From assembly GCA_028279405.1 (NCBI GenBank), contig JANQNU010000021.1, positions 1 to 64,000 of the forward strand: 64,000 nt of DNA, in the 5' to 3' direction. The DNA is from Phycisphaerae bacterium. Its GTDB lineage: Bacteria > Planctomycetota > Phycisphaerae > UBA1845 > Fen-1342. Position numbers and translations under genes: made by a program. Below the pieces are notes generated by a model. The model saw only the letters and a list, made by a program, of their open reading frames with translations. It ran no database searches and had not been told where the DNA came from. This document shows positions 25,452 through 36,502 of the stretch, in pieces (within the stretch, counting starts at the first letter, position 1; each line of letters starts with the position of its first letter).

Positions 25452-26408
25452 ATGCGATCAATACGTTCTATCGGCATCTTCGTTCTCGGCATCGCGGTCC
25501 TGGCTGGCAAAGCCGCGGCGCAGACGACTCCTGACACGTCGAACCCACTCGATAACACGCCGAGTGAGAACCTTCGACTGTTTCGAACGAATGCGCCTGG
25601 AAACGTGATCCGGGCGGCGATCACCCGGCATACAGAAGATACGAATCGGCGCGTGAACAATCCGCGTCAGGGCATGTCGGCGAGCGACGGAACGCGCGTC
25701 GGCGGCACCGGAACGACCGGCGGTGCGACCGGCACCGGAACGGGCGGGCTCGGCGATCTGGGTGCGCTGCTGAACCTCGCGGGTCTCGGTGACCTTGGCG
25801 GCCTGGCAGGCGGCCTTGGCGGGCTCGGCGGACTGACCGGTGGGACGACCGGCGGCGCGACGGGTACAACTGGTACTGGGGCGACCGGTGCAACGGGTTC
25901 GGAGTTCGCGCCGGCCAACGGCACTGACTTCACAGTCGACGACTTGCTTCGGCTGCGCGACTCGCTCGGCGGGACGGCCAAGCCGCAAAACACGGCACAG
26001 ACCAAGTCGAACAATCCGAACGGCTTTGGTGGAGCCGTGTCGCGGCTTCCGGATCCGAAGGTGGCGCAGCGTCAGCAAACGACCACTCCGCCGACGACGC
26101 CGACCGAGGAGCCCAAGTTTGTCACGCGTTTGGCCAACTCGCTGTTGAACCAGGTATTCGTCAGCTTGTCGGCGGCGCTGCGGCTGCCTTTTGTGGCGGA
26201 TGCAATCGCCGACGGGATTCGCGGCCTGATGCCGACCATGGATGCGGGCGGCGACAACGGCGGCGGTAACGGAGATGGCGGCGACGGTGGTGACAACGGG
26301 GGTGGAAACGGGGATGGCGGCAACGGTGGGACCGGAGACGGTTCCGACGGATCGATCGACGATCTGGATCCGCCAACGGATGATGGTGATACTGGCTCCG
26401 TGATCTAG
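25452..26408 (+). CDS. Glycine-rich secreted protein, unknown function
   Basis: 318 residues. It has a signal peptide (SIGIFVLGIAVLAGKAAAQ) and a short ordered part (about 30-70). Low-complexity Gly/Thr and Gly/Leu repeats follow at about 80-150 (GTGTTGGATGTGTGG-like and LGGLAGGLGGLGGL). A likely helical domain covers about 160-265. A Gly/Asn/Asp tail (GGDNGGGNGDGG) ends in an acidic stretch. The Gly/Asn/Asp tail may bind calcium. It is probably a surface or matrix protein. No family recognised. Confidence 0.7.
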   Translation: MRSIRSIGIFVLGIAVLAGKAAAQTTPDTSNPLDNTPSENLRLFRTNAPGNVIRAAITRHTEDTNRRVNNPRQGMSASDGTRVGGTGTTGGATGTGTGGLGDLGALLNLAGLGDLGGLAGGLGGLGGLTGGTTGGATGTTGTGATGATGSEFAPANGTDFTVDDLLRLRDSLGGTAKPQNTAQTKSNNPNGFGGAVSRLPDPKVAQRQQTTTPPTTPTEEPKFVTRLANSLLNQVFVSLSAALRLPFVADAIADGIRGLMPTMDAGGDNGGGNGDGGDGGDNGGGNGDGGNGGTGDGSDGSIDDLDPPTDDGDTGSVI

Positions 26409-26427
26409 GAGCGGGTTTCGAATACGT

Positions 26428-26456
26428 CGCGCGGGCTAATCACGTCTTCCCGCGCG
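26428..26456 (+). terminator. Possible terminator hairpin after the glycine-rich gene
   Basis: A perfect 8-base GC stem, CGCGCGGG (26428-26435) and CCCGCGCG (26449-26456), with a 13-base loop, 20 bases after the stop. No T-run follows, so it may be a pause or Rho-assisted site. Confidence 0.4.
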
Positions 26457-26566
26457 TCCGACGGTCAGGCCGGATCGTTCACTTCACGGTCCATCGTGCC
26501 GTTGTTGGGTCACGGATGACTTTGCGCGATTCGTCGTGCGTCAGCTGGGAAAGCGGGTGTTGCGCC

Positions 26567-27568
26567 ATGCCGAATCAGGCCAGACAATTCGAGGTCGTTC
26601 GCCGGGTTGCGGGAGTTCTCGCGACGATCGGTGTCGTTGCTGCCGCTGCCACGATCGGCTTCGGTGTTTACCATGCGGTCAACCAGGATGTCGGGATGGG
26701 CATTCTGCTGGCACTGGGCGGGTTCTTCGTCGTCATTGCGACACTGTTTCTCTACTACCAGGTTCTCCTGATGCACAAGCTGGTGAACACGTCGTATCGT
26801 ACGTACGACGTTCTACTCGATACCAGCGATCTGGCGCGGGTGAACACCAACGCAGCCCAGACCATCGCCGAGAACAGCTTGCTGTCCGAATGGGCCAAGC
26901 GGATCATCTACCGTGAGAAGGACTACGAGTTCCTGCGCGACACGATTCACGCGGCGATCGTTCGGCAAGACTGGGATGCAGCCGAGCATTTGATCGCTGA
27001 CCTGCAGGAGGAGTTCGGGTACGCCGACGAGGCGCAGCAACTTCGGGCGGAACTCGAAAAGGCGCGTTCGGCGACGACGGAAGAGAAGGTGCAAGCGGCG
27101 GTGAAACGCTTCGAGATGTTGTGTGCGGCGCGGAAATGGACCAAGGCCGAGGAGGAGAGCAAGCGACTGAAGAAGCTCTTTCCGGACGATCGGCGAATCG
27201 ACGGCCTGCCCCGCGACATCGAGCATCGCAAGAACCAGTACAAGCGTGAACTGCTGAAAGCCTACGAAGAATCGGTCCGATTACAGAACGTCGACCGCGC
27301 TCACGACCTGCTCTTCGAGCTCGACAAGTACCTGAGCCCGAACGAGAGTGCTGCGCTGAAGGAATCTGCGCGGGGCGTCTTCAAGGCAAAGTGCATGCAG
27401 ATGGGCGTGCAGTTCCGAATCGCGATCGACGAGAAGAACTACAAGCACGCGATCGATGTCGGTACGGCGTTGATGCGCGAGTTCCCCAATACGCGCTACG
27501 CGCAGGAGATCGAGCAGTTGCTGCCGACACTCCATAAGCGCGTCGCCGGCGAGCCCGCCGCCGTCTGA
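26567..27568 (+). CDS. Membrane-anchored helical repeat (TPR-like) protein
   Basis: 333 residues from the ATG at 26567. Two adjacent hydrophobic helices near residues 15-65 (VAGVLATIGVVAAAATIGF, GILLALGGFFVVIATLFLYYQVLL) anchor it. The remainder is a charged helical domain (RRDWDAAEHLIADLQEEF-type units, AARKWTKAEEESKRLKKLF, EKNYKHAIDVGTALMREFP) that looks like degenerate TPR repeats. This suggests a cytoplasmic scaffold at the membrane. No specific family or partner is recognised. An upstream in-frame ATG at 26516 would add 17 residues with no ribosome site. Confidence 0.72.
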   Translation: MPNQARQFEVVRRVAGVLATIGVVAAAATIGFGVYHAVNQDVGMGILLALGGFFVVIATLFLYYQVLLMHKLVNTSYRTYDVLLDTSDLARVNTNAAQTIAENSLLSEWAKRIIYREKDYEFLRDTIHAAIVRQDWDAAEHLIADLQEEFGYADEAQQLRAELEKARSATTEEKVQAAVKRFEMLCAARKWTKAEEESKRLKKLFPDDRRIDGLPRDIEHRKNQYKRELLKAYEESVRLQNVDRAHDLLFELDKYLSPNESAALKESARGVFKAKCMQMGVQFRIAIDEKNYKHAIDVGTALMREFPNTRYAQEIEQLLPTLHKRVAGEPAAV

Positions 27569-27801
27569 GCGGGCTACCGATCTTCCTTCCGGAATAGCAC
27601 GGTCCCCCGCCACGGCGCGCTTTGTCGATTTTTGTTAGCGACCGGCTGCGGCAGCCCGTGGGGATATCGAGACTCCTGGAATCGTGATAGGATCCAGTTG
27701 AGTGTTGCACCGGCTGCACCGGCCGACCGCACACTCCGCCTCCGGGCCGCGCACGCCGCCGCCCGTCCGCCGTGTTACGTTTGCGAACTGGGAGACATGC
27801 C

Positions 27802-29181
27802 ATGAAGGTCGGAAAGTGGATCATACTACTGGTCCTGCTGGTGGTCGTCGCCCAGGTCTGGTGGTACGTGAGCACGTTCGTGCGCGTCACGCCGCCGTGG
27901 CGGCAACCCAAGTTCGGCGTGGCTTCGGTCGGGGACATTCGCGTGCCGATCAGCGCTGCGGGCGTCGTCCAGCCCAAGCAGGTGATCGAGATCAAACCTG
28001 AAGCCTTCGGCCCGGTCGAGCAAGTCAGCATCTTCGAAGGCAAGACGGTCCGCGAGGGCGACGTGATGGTCGTGCTCGACAAAGTGGATGAGCAGCGGAA
28101 CGTTGACCGAGCAGAGACCGAAGTGACGCGCTTCGAGGCGCTCGTTGCTCAAGCCAAGGTCGCGATCGAACAAGCCAAGGCGCAGGTTACCGATTCGGAA
28201 TCACGAATCGAGGAAGCCAAAGCGAATCTGAAACGAGCCGACTTTGATTTCCGTCGGATCGACGTTTTGAAGCAGCGTGGCGGAACTTTCAGCGAGCAGG
28301 AGCACGTCGCCGCTGAATCCCAAGCACGCGTTGCGGCCGCGAAGGTGATTCAGGCAGAGCAAGCCCTGAAGACCGCCCATCACAGGGTCGCCACCGAGTA
28401 TGAGAACGAAAAGATCCAGAATGCCTCGCTCTCGGACGCACGGACACGATTGGCAGACGCGAAGGAACGACTGGCGGAGACGACGATCGTTGCGCCGGCT
28501 GACGCGATGGTGACCAAGGTGCAAGTTGAAAAAGGCATGATCGTCCAGTCCGGGACGCAGTCGATCACCGGCGGGACGATCGTGGCGATGCTGGCGGACA
28601 TGTCCGAGCTGAAGGTGGTGGCGCGAGTGGACGAGTCCGACTACGGACGCGTGCTGGACATTTCGCCGATCGACGCGCTGCCGCAGACGGAGGGGTTGCG
28701 GGAGGCTGCACGGGCGGACGCCGAGACGCTGGCCCGTCGCAGCGGCAAGGTCCGGGTGACGGTGGACGCGTTCCCGAACGACGTGTTCGAGGGGACGATC
28801 AAGCGGGTCGAGCCGCAGGGCGAGTTGAACCCAGGAGCGTCGATCATTCAGTTCGACGTGCACGTCGTGATTTCGGACGAGCGAGCGTTCATGCTTCCAC
28901 TGGGGTCGCAGGCGCAGGTAGAGTTCACTGTGGAAAGTGCGCTGGGCGTGCTCCGCGTGCCGACGGAGGCGATGCAGAACAACGAGGGGACGACGGGCGT
29001 ATGGATTAAGACGCCGCCGCTCGCAGGCACGACCGACAAGTTCGGAAAGCGTTTCGTGCGCTGCAAGTTCGGGATTTCCGACGGCGAATATGTCGAAATC
29101 GCCCAGATTCTGGACGAGCCCGGCGCGCTCGAGGACGGGATGGACGTGTTTACCAAGTTGCCGCCGGAGGATGATGACTAA
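27802..29181 (+). CDS. Periplasmic adaptor (HlyD/MacA family) of an ABC-type efflux system
   Basis: 459 residues from an ATG preceded by GGGAGAC. One N-terminal membrane helix (WIILLVLLVVVAQVWWYV) is followed by a lipoyl/biotinyl half (ISAAGVVQPKQVIEIKP), a long alpha-helical hairpin (about 100-220, heptad-rich), the second lipoyl half (IVAPADAMVTKVQVEKGMIV) and beta-barrel and membrane-proximal domains. In MacA-type systems this protein links an ABC transporter to an outer-membrane channel. The next gene, overlapping by 8 bases, is a MacB-type ATPase, but no permease follows. Confidence 0.87.
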   Translation: MKVGKWIILLVLLVVVAQVWWYVSTFVRVTPPWRQPKFGVASVGDIRVPISAAGVVQPKQVIEIKPEAFGPVEQVSIFEGKTVREGDVMVVLDKVDEQRNVDRAETEVTRFEALVAQAKVAIEQAKAQVTDSESRIEEAKANLKRADFDFRRIDVLKQRGGTFSEQEHVAAESQARVAAAKVIQAEQALKTAHHRVATEYENEKIQNASLSDARTRLADAKERLAETTIVAPADAMVTKVQVEKGMIVQSGTQSITGGTIVAMLADMSELKVVARVDESDYGRVLDISPIDALPQTEGLREAARADAETLARRSGKVRVTVDAFPNDVFEGTIKRVEPQGELNPGASIIQFDVHVVISDERAFMLPLGSQAQVEFTVESALGVLRVPTEAMQNNEGTTGVWIKTPPLAGTTDKFGKRFVRCKFGISDGEYVEIAQILDEPGALEDGMDVFTKLPPEDDD

Positions 29182-30046
29182 GCAGATGACCGAGCCCTCG
29201 GCGGCGCCCCTGATCGAGATCCGGGACCTCCGCAAGCAATACGTGATGGGGACGACGATCGTGCGCGCGCTCGACGGCGTCGATCTCGACGTCCACCACG
29301 GGGAGTTCGTCGCGATCACCGGTGCCTCCGGTAGCGGCAAGAGTACGATGATGCATCTCGTCGGCTGCCTCGACCGCCCGACCAGCGGACGCTATTCGCT
29401 CGATGGTCAGGATGTCAGCCGGTTGAACGACTCTCAGCTCGCACTGGTGCGGAATCGCAAGATCGGTTTCGTTTTTCAGACGTTCAACCTGATTCAGCGA
29501 ACGTCCGCCCTCGAGAACGTCAGCATGCCGCTGTTCTATGCGCGGGATGCGAACCCGCGCCCCGCAGCCCGCCGGGCGCTGGAGCGCGTCGGGTTGGGAC
29601 CGCGCGCCTCGCACAAGCCCAACGAACTCTCCGGCGGAGAGCGGCAGCGGGTCGCGATCGCGCGTGCGATCGTGGGGAACCCGCCGTTGCTGCTCGCCGA
29701 CGAACCGACGGGCAATCTCGATTCGCGTACCGGCACGCAGATCATGGAGATCTTTCATCAACTCAACGAGCAAGGCGTAACGATCGTGCTGGTCACGCAC
29801 GAGCCCGACATTGCGGCCCAGGCCCGGCGCGTCGTGCAGATGCGTGACGGTCAAATCGTCCGCGACGCGCCAACGTCCGAGGTGTACGGGACGCGCGACC
29901 CCCAGCATTACGACCCGATCGAGCGCAAATCGCCGACCGAGCCACGCACGGCGCAGCCGGCGTCCACCCCGCCCGAACCGCGCGCGGCGCAATCAGCTCC
30001 TGATCCCGCTGAGCCGACCCCCGACCCCGCCGAAATGGAATCCTAG
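29174..30046 (+). CDS. ABC transporter ATP-binding protein, MacB/LolD type, with Pro/Ala-rich tail
   Basis: About 290 residues. Walker [10 protein letters not shown], signature [15 protein letters not shown], Walker [14 protein letters not shown] and the H-loop LVTHEP are all intact, so it should hydrolyse ATP. It is the soluble-ATPase form with no fused permease. After residue 235 the family ends, and a disordered [12 protein letters not shown]-like tail of about 40 residues follows. The start could be ATG 29171, 29174 or 29186; GGAGG at 29166-29170 is close to the first two. It overlaps the adaptor gene by 8 bases. The cognate permease must be elsewhere. Confidence 0.87.
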   Translation: MTKQMTEPSAAPLIEIRDLRKQYVMGTTIVRALDGVDLDVHHGEFVAITGASGSGKSTMMHLVGCLDRPTSGRYSLDGQDVSRLNDSQLALVRNRKIGFVFQTFNLIQRTSALENVSMPLFYARDANPRPAARRALERVGLGPRASHKPNELSGGERQRVAIARAIVGNPPLLLADEPTGNLDSRTGTQIMEIFHQLNEQGVTIVLVTHEPDIAAQARRVVQMRDGQIVRDAPTSEVYGTRDPQHYDPIERKSPTEPRTAQPASTPPEPRAAQSAPDPAEPTPDPAEMES

Positions 30047-30092
30047 CGGGCGGGCCACGGCTCGTTGTCGAGTTGCCTGCTTCACCCATCCT

Positions 30093-30131
30093 GGGTGGCA
30101 CTGGCGGCTGATCCGCCAGTGTTCGGAACAT
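30093..30131. repeat. Family A palindromic repeat, inverted copy
   Basis: Stem CACTGGCGG (30099-30107) and CCGCCAGTG (30113-30121) with a 5-base loop. Flanks are GGGTGG on the left and TTCGGAACATGC on the right, the exact reverse complement of the flanks at 23731-23776. Only the loop differs, so the flanking arms are part of the repeat unit. Confidence 0.78.
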
Positions 30132-30181
30132 GCGCTCGATTAACGGTGATTGTCATGATAGCGGTCCTATCACAGACACCC

Positions 30182-30216
30182 CTGAACACTGGTAGCAAGC
30201 TACCAGTGCCACCCCG
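30182..30216. repeat. Family A variant palindrome (TAGC stem)
   Basis: Stem CACTGGTAGC (30187-30196) and GCTACCAGTG (30199-30208) with a 2-base loop, then CCACCCC. It shares CACTGG and the CCAGTGCCACC right flank with family A but has a different stem core. A diverged inverted copy is at 52431-52464. Confidence 0.7.
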
Positions 30217-30385
30217 CCGCTGTGCGTCTTCCTCTCGCGTTTCGAGCTCGTTGTGTGCGGGCACTGGCGACGACCCGACCATGCTGCTCGACGAATGGTG
30301 GGCAACGGTGCTAGCATCCTATATGCGCTGGGGTATCTTGTGGCGATGGATGAGTGTGTAACGCCGCGATAGGGATCCCCGACGC

Positions 30386-32326
30386 ATGCCGCTCAAGATA
30401 CGCTGTCCGCACTGCCAGAAGACGCTGCTCGCGGAAGAATGGACCATCGGAGAGCCCCGGCGCTGCCCGTCGTGCACGATGGGCTTCACCGTGCCGATCC
30501 CCTTCGAGGAAGACGATTTCCCCGACGACGCACCGGCAGCGGTCGGCGTCACCTGTCCGCGCTGTCAGCACCCGCTCGCGTCCGGCAACCCCCTCTGCCG
30601 GCGCTGCTTCACGGATCTCCGCAACGGCGAACGGCTGTCGTATCGGTCCCGACTGTGGTACGGATCGACCTGGGCCTGGGCACAACTGGTCGGCAGCGGG
30701 CTGCTCGTGATGGCCGCAGCGATCGGCGGAACGATCGGCGTCCGGCACTGGCTCGACCAGAAGCCCCCGCCGACCCCGATCCCGGTCGTGGATCCGATCG
30801 GCCGTGCGGAAAGCCAGGCACTGTTCCAGGCGCGCACGGGCGCCGAACGCGATGCGGCATTGCGGACACTGCAACGGCTCGGCGATCGCGGCACCGCAGC
30901 CTTCATCGCGAGGTTCGAGGAGGAGACAAAGGAGATCTCGACCCGGCAGATCGCGAATCTCCGTGCGGCAATCGAGTACGTCCGCTCGATCGAGCCCTCG
31001 GTCGAACACCGGGCCCGGCTGTTACCCGGACTGTCGCGATGCACGGACCAATCCGCGTTACGCGCGGACGCGGAACAGGCCCGCGGCTTACTTGGTGACG
31101 CCGACGCGTTGCCGGAGTTGCGTCGTCAATGGCTTGGACAACTTCGACGTCTGCTCTTCTACGAGCGCTTCGCAAGACAATCCACGGCATCGTCACGCGC
31201 AGCGCTGGACCATGTGTTGCGCGCCGAGCGGAGGGCGTTCATGCGAATCGTGGCGGCACTGCGCGCCCTTGAGCGGTCCGACGCGGAAACGGTACTTGCA
31301 AGGCTGGTGGATTCGTTCTGGATCAGTCGACGCTGGCTGGGACAGCGAACGACGGAGGGCTTTTCGGAAGCCCTGTTTCGTACGGCACGATCGGCGGTCG
31401 CCGGCGATGAGGGGCTGGAGTTTGGGCCGGCGGCCCGGGACTCGATTCGCACGGCGCGACGCCGACTGGATCGGACCGCTGGCGATGTCGCGCCCGATCT
31501 CGCAGGCGCCATCGGTCTGACGCTGAAGCAGATGGCCCCGCAATATGCGCGCGTGCGCACGCGTATCGTGGAGCGCCTCGCGAAGGAGTTGGCATCCGGC
31601 GCGCCTGAGGAAAGGCAACGGATCGCGTGGGCGCTGGCCCAGCTGAGCGGTCGTTCACTCGGCGGGCTTCGCGCGCTGGATCATCCACTGGACGTGAAAC
31701 CGGCCCACATCGAGGCCGTGGATCGATTCGCGCGTTTTGAAGCAGCCGGTGGCGGCAACGGCGATCCCCTGCGCCACCCGGAGCGCGGGTACCCCGCACG
31801 CCCACGGTTTCCCTACCGCGTCATCTCGGCGTCAGCCCAGCACGAACATGCGCTCCTCGCAGAGATGCGCACCGACGCGCAGCGTGCGACGGCGGCATTA
31901 GATACCTGGCGTCGGATGGACCTGGGGTGCACGCCGCGCGTTCCGGCGCTGCTCGATGTCCGGACGGAGATGCCGGCGCTGCAACGGGCCTGCGGCCTGG
32001 TACTCGCGGCGGAGTGTGCGCCGGACGCGTTGACGATGCCGTTGCGTTTGTGGCGCCTGGCACAAGACGAGCCCGATTGGCTCCGCGAGTTGGCTTCAGC
32101 ACTCCGTGCGGTCCATGAACATGACGGCGGAGCCAAAGACGCGTGGGCGGTTCGGTTGCGTGCCGCCGCCCCGGCCCACCTGCACCGGTTTCAGCTCGAG
32201 TGCCTGGGACGGATACTGGGACGTGGCAGGCCGGATTTGCTGCAACTGCTTTCCAAGTCGAAGCTTAGCGATAACGATCAACGAATGGTGCGTCGTTTCG
32301 CGGACCGGGCGCGCAACGACCGATAA
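30386..32326 (+). CDS. Zinc-ribbon, single-membrane-helix protein with long helical domain, unknown function
   Basis: 646 residues. It starts with two zinc-ribbon-like Cys sets: CPHC with CPSC (about residues 8-33) and CPRC with CRRC (about 58-76). A membrane helix near 105-120 (LVGSGLLVMAAAIGGTIGV) follows. The remaining 500 residues are Arg/Ala/Leu-rich helices resembling HEAT-type repeats (QALFQARTGAERDAALRTLQ, GDRGTAAFIARF). Topology would put the zinc ribbons in the cytoplasm and the helical part outside, or the reverse. No family recognised; multi-ribbon membrane proteins of this type are common in planctomycetes. Confidence 0.72.
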   Translation: MPLKIRCPHCQKTLLAEEWTIGEPRRCPSCTMGFTVPIPFEEDDFPDDAPAAVGVTCPRCQHPLASGNPLCRRCFTDLRNGERLSYRSRLWYGSTWAWAQLVGSGLLVMAAAIGGTIGVRHWLDQKPPPTPIPVVDPIGRAESQALFQARTGAERDAALRTLQRLGDRGTAAFIARFEEETKEISTRQIANLRAAIEYVRSIEPSVEHRARLLPGLSRCTDQSALRADAEQARGLLGDADALPELRRQWLGQLRRLLFYERFARQSTASSRAALDHVLRAERRAFMRIVAALRALERSDAETVLARLVDSFWISRRWLGQRTTEGFSEALFRTARSAVAGDEGLEFGPAARDSIRTARRRLDRTAGDVAPDLAGAIGLTLKQMAPQYARVRTRIVERLAKELASGAPEERQRIAWALAQLSGRSLGGLRALDHPLDVKPAHIEAVDRFARFEAAGGGNGDPLRHPERGYPARPRFPYRVISASAQHEHALLAEMRTDAQRATAALDTWRRMDLGCTPRVPALLDVRTEMPALQRACGLVLAAECAPDALTMPLRLWRLAQDEPDWLRELASALRAVHEHDGGAKDAWAVRLRAAAPAHLHRFQLECLGRILGRGRPDLLQLLSKSKLSDNDQRMVRRFADRARNDR

Positions 32327-32562
32327 ATTCCGGATGGATTCTGTGCGAAAGTTGCGCGAACGGTCTTGCAACGTTGCCGACATGCGAATAGTCTAAGTGG
32401 TTAGCTCGGGTTGGGTCATTTTTCGCTTGGCGTCCGTTCCCGCCCCGGGCAAGTGGGACATTGACAACCTGTTGTCGGCGACGCGGCCATCTTCGTGCGG
32501 TCTCATCTCTTCCGTATCGGGGTCGTGTTAACCGGGACGAGTCGACAGCCGGGAGTGATCGA

Positions 32563-33444
32563 ATGCGATTGTCAGTTCGATCCAATCAGCGACCAGCTTT
32601 CTCTTTGGCGGAGCTTCTCGTCGTCATCGGCGTGCTTTCGCTCCTGCTAGCCGTACTAATTCCGCCTTTGCAACTCGCCAAACGTCAAGCGATGCGAGCT
32701 CATTGCGCCGCGAGCATGCAGCACGTCGGCATGGGACTGGAACAAGGACGTACCGAGTTCGGCTACTACCCGCTTTGGGACGACGGCGACACGCCGATTC
32801 GGCACACGTGGATGGATGTGCTGGTGCAGCGCGAGCTGGTTTCGCAGCAAACGGGGTATTGCTCCGCGGATCGGCGTCCGGACTTCCTGACGGAGGCCCG
32901 CGGACAGGCCTTCGGTATTCTGTATCCGGCAGACCGTTCGCGTTACGGCGTCGACTACAGCTATGGGATTTCCGTACCGCTCTCGGCTGCGGGCTGGACG
33001 AATCACCCGGTCGGGACGGACGGCCGCGCGAAGCGGCGCATTATTCAGGATATCGATCGCGACACCAGTCGGCGGATCCTCGCCTCCGACGCGCATTGGA
33101 GCGCGATTTACAACCTGAGTGGCGAAGCGATCCGAACGCGAATATGGAACCAACCTTCGCAGTTCGACAATACGATTGCCTATCGGCACTACGGGCAGTC
33201 CGCCAACCTGCTCATTCATGACGGCCACGTCACGCGGGCGGCATACCAGGTGAACACCGCCAATCCGGTTGATACCATCGCGCAGTTCGTGTGGCAGCCG
33301 GGCGAGTCCATCTTTGCGACGCCGGACGAGATCTTCGGAATCACCTGGCGTGCCACGACCGACCCGCCGAGTACCTTCCCGGTCGAGTTGTTGCCGAACT
33401 ACTACACGGACAACCACCTCTGGACGCGCATCATGCACAAGTAG
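32563..33444 (+). CDS. Prepilin-type N-terminal cleavage/methylation protein (pseudopilin-like, DUF1559-related)
   Basis: 293 residues from the ATG at 32563, preceded by CGGGAGTG; the longer upstream frame lacks coding features. The class III leader ends at Ala12 before FSLAELLVVIGVLSLLLAVL; Glu17 is the +5 residue needed for assembly. Ala replaces the usual Gly before the cut site, which prepilin peptidases tolerate in some proteins. The C-terminal domain (YYPLWDDGDTP, YSYGISVPLSAAGW, HDGHVTRA) resembles the large planctomycete family of pseudopilins with H-x-G-G/H endings. A PilB/GspE ATPase is encoded 25 kb away. Confidence 0.82.
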   Translation: MRLSVRSNQRPAFSLAELLVVIGVLSLLLAVLIPPLQLAKRQAMRAHCAASMQHVGMGLEQGRTEFGYYPLWDDGDTPIRHTWMDVLVQRELVSQQTGYCSADRRPDFLTEARGQAFGILYPADRSRYGVDYSYGISVPLSAAGWTNHPVGTDGRAKRRIIQDIDRDTSRRILASDAHWSAIYNLSGEAIRTRIWNQPSQFDNTIAYRHYGQSANLLIHDGHVTRAAYQVNTANPVDTIAQFVWQPGESIFATPDEIFGITWRATTDPPSTFPVELLPNYYTDNHLWTRIMHK

Positions 33445-33675
33445 ACTCTCGCGTCACGGAGCCTTCGGGGGAACATCGACACACGCGGATGCTGGCCTTA
33501 TCGGTCGCACGACTAATACGCTGGCCCAACACCCCTTTGTCCGTGTCATTCTGGCACATGGCACCCTGACGTCCTATAAAAACAGTCGCAGCGCTGTTCT
33601 CCTCGGTGCTGTCCCGGAACGCCGCGTGCAGTTCTGGGGTTGCGAGAGTGTTCGCGAGACGGAAGGGATATGTGT

Positions 33676-36300
<2,625 letters not shown>

Positions 36301-36330
36301 GCGATCGCCTGTCGAGGACATGCGTCAGTC

Positions 36331-36353
36331 CCCCACCCCTAGAAGGGATGGGG
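36331..36353. repeat. Family B hairpin, second copy
   Basis: CCCCACCCCT (36331-36340), a 3-base spacer and AGGGATGGGG, then CACC. It matches the hairpin at 40-63 with one stem mismatch. It lies 30 bases after the clpB stop and before the convergent peptidase T gene, a position fit for termination. Confidence 0.6.
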
Positions 36354-36400
36354 CACCATGACGCTGCGCGAACCAGACACCGATCATGACGAGCCGCGGG

Positions 36401-36431
36401 GTCAACAGCGGGCGAAACGCCCGCCCTACCC
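36401..36431. repeat. Family C hairpin
   Basis: Stem GCGGGCG (36408-36414) and CGCCCGC (36418-36424) with an AAA loop, then CCTACCC, preceded by GTCAACA. A close copy with the same GTCAA and ACCC flanks is at 52605-52634. It lies between the convergent clpB and pepT genes. Confidence 0.6.
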
Positions 36432-36502
36432 TAAGTTGCTGGAACCTTTTTGTGACGGAGCAGTGCTTCCCTGCCCGCTAGTGTTACGCCGGGCTCACAG
36501 GG

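Larger units (their letters stand above)
30047..30385. other. Intergenic region of 339 bases holding two palindromic repeats
   Basis: It lies between the ABC ATPase gene and the zinc-ribbon gene, both on the plus strand. It contains a family A unit in reverse orientation and a related TAGC-type unit (both listed). The last 80 bases should hold the promoter of the next gene; no strong hexamers are visible. Confidence 0.6.

Noticed and set aside
32461-32562. TTGACA at 32461 as a promoter for the prepilin gene
   Set aside because: No acceptable -10 hexamer lies 16-18 bases downstream, so it is likely chance.
33445-33675. CIRCE or other heat-shock operator upstream of clpB
   Set aside because: No TTAGCACTC/GAGTGCTAA repeat is present; only a weak TATAAA box was seen.
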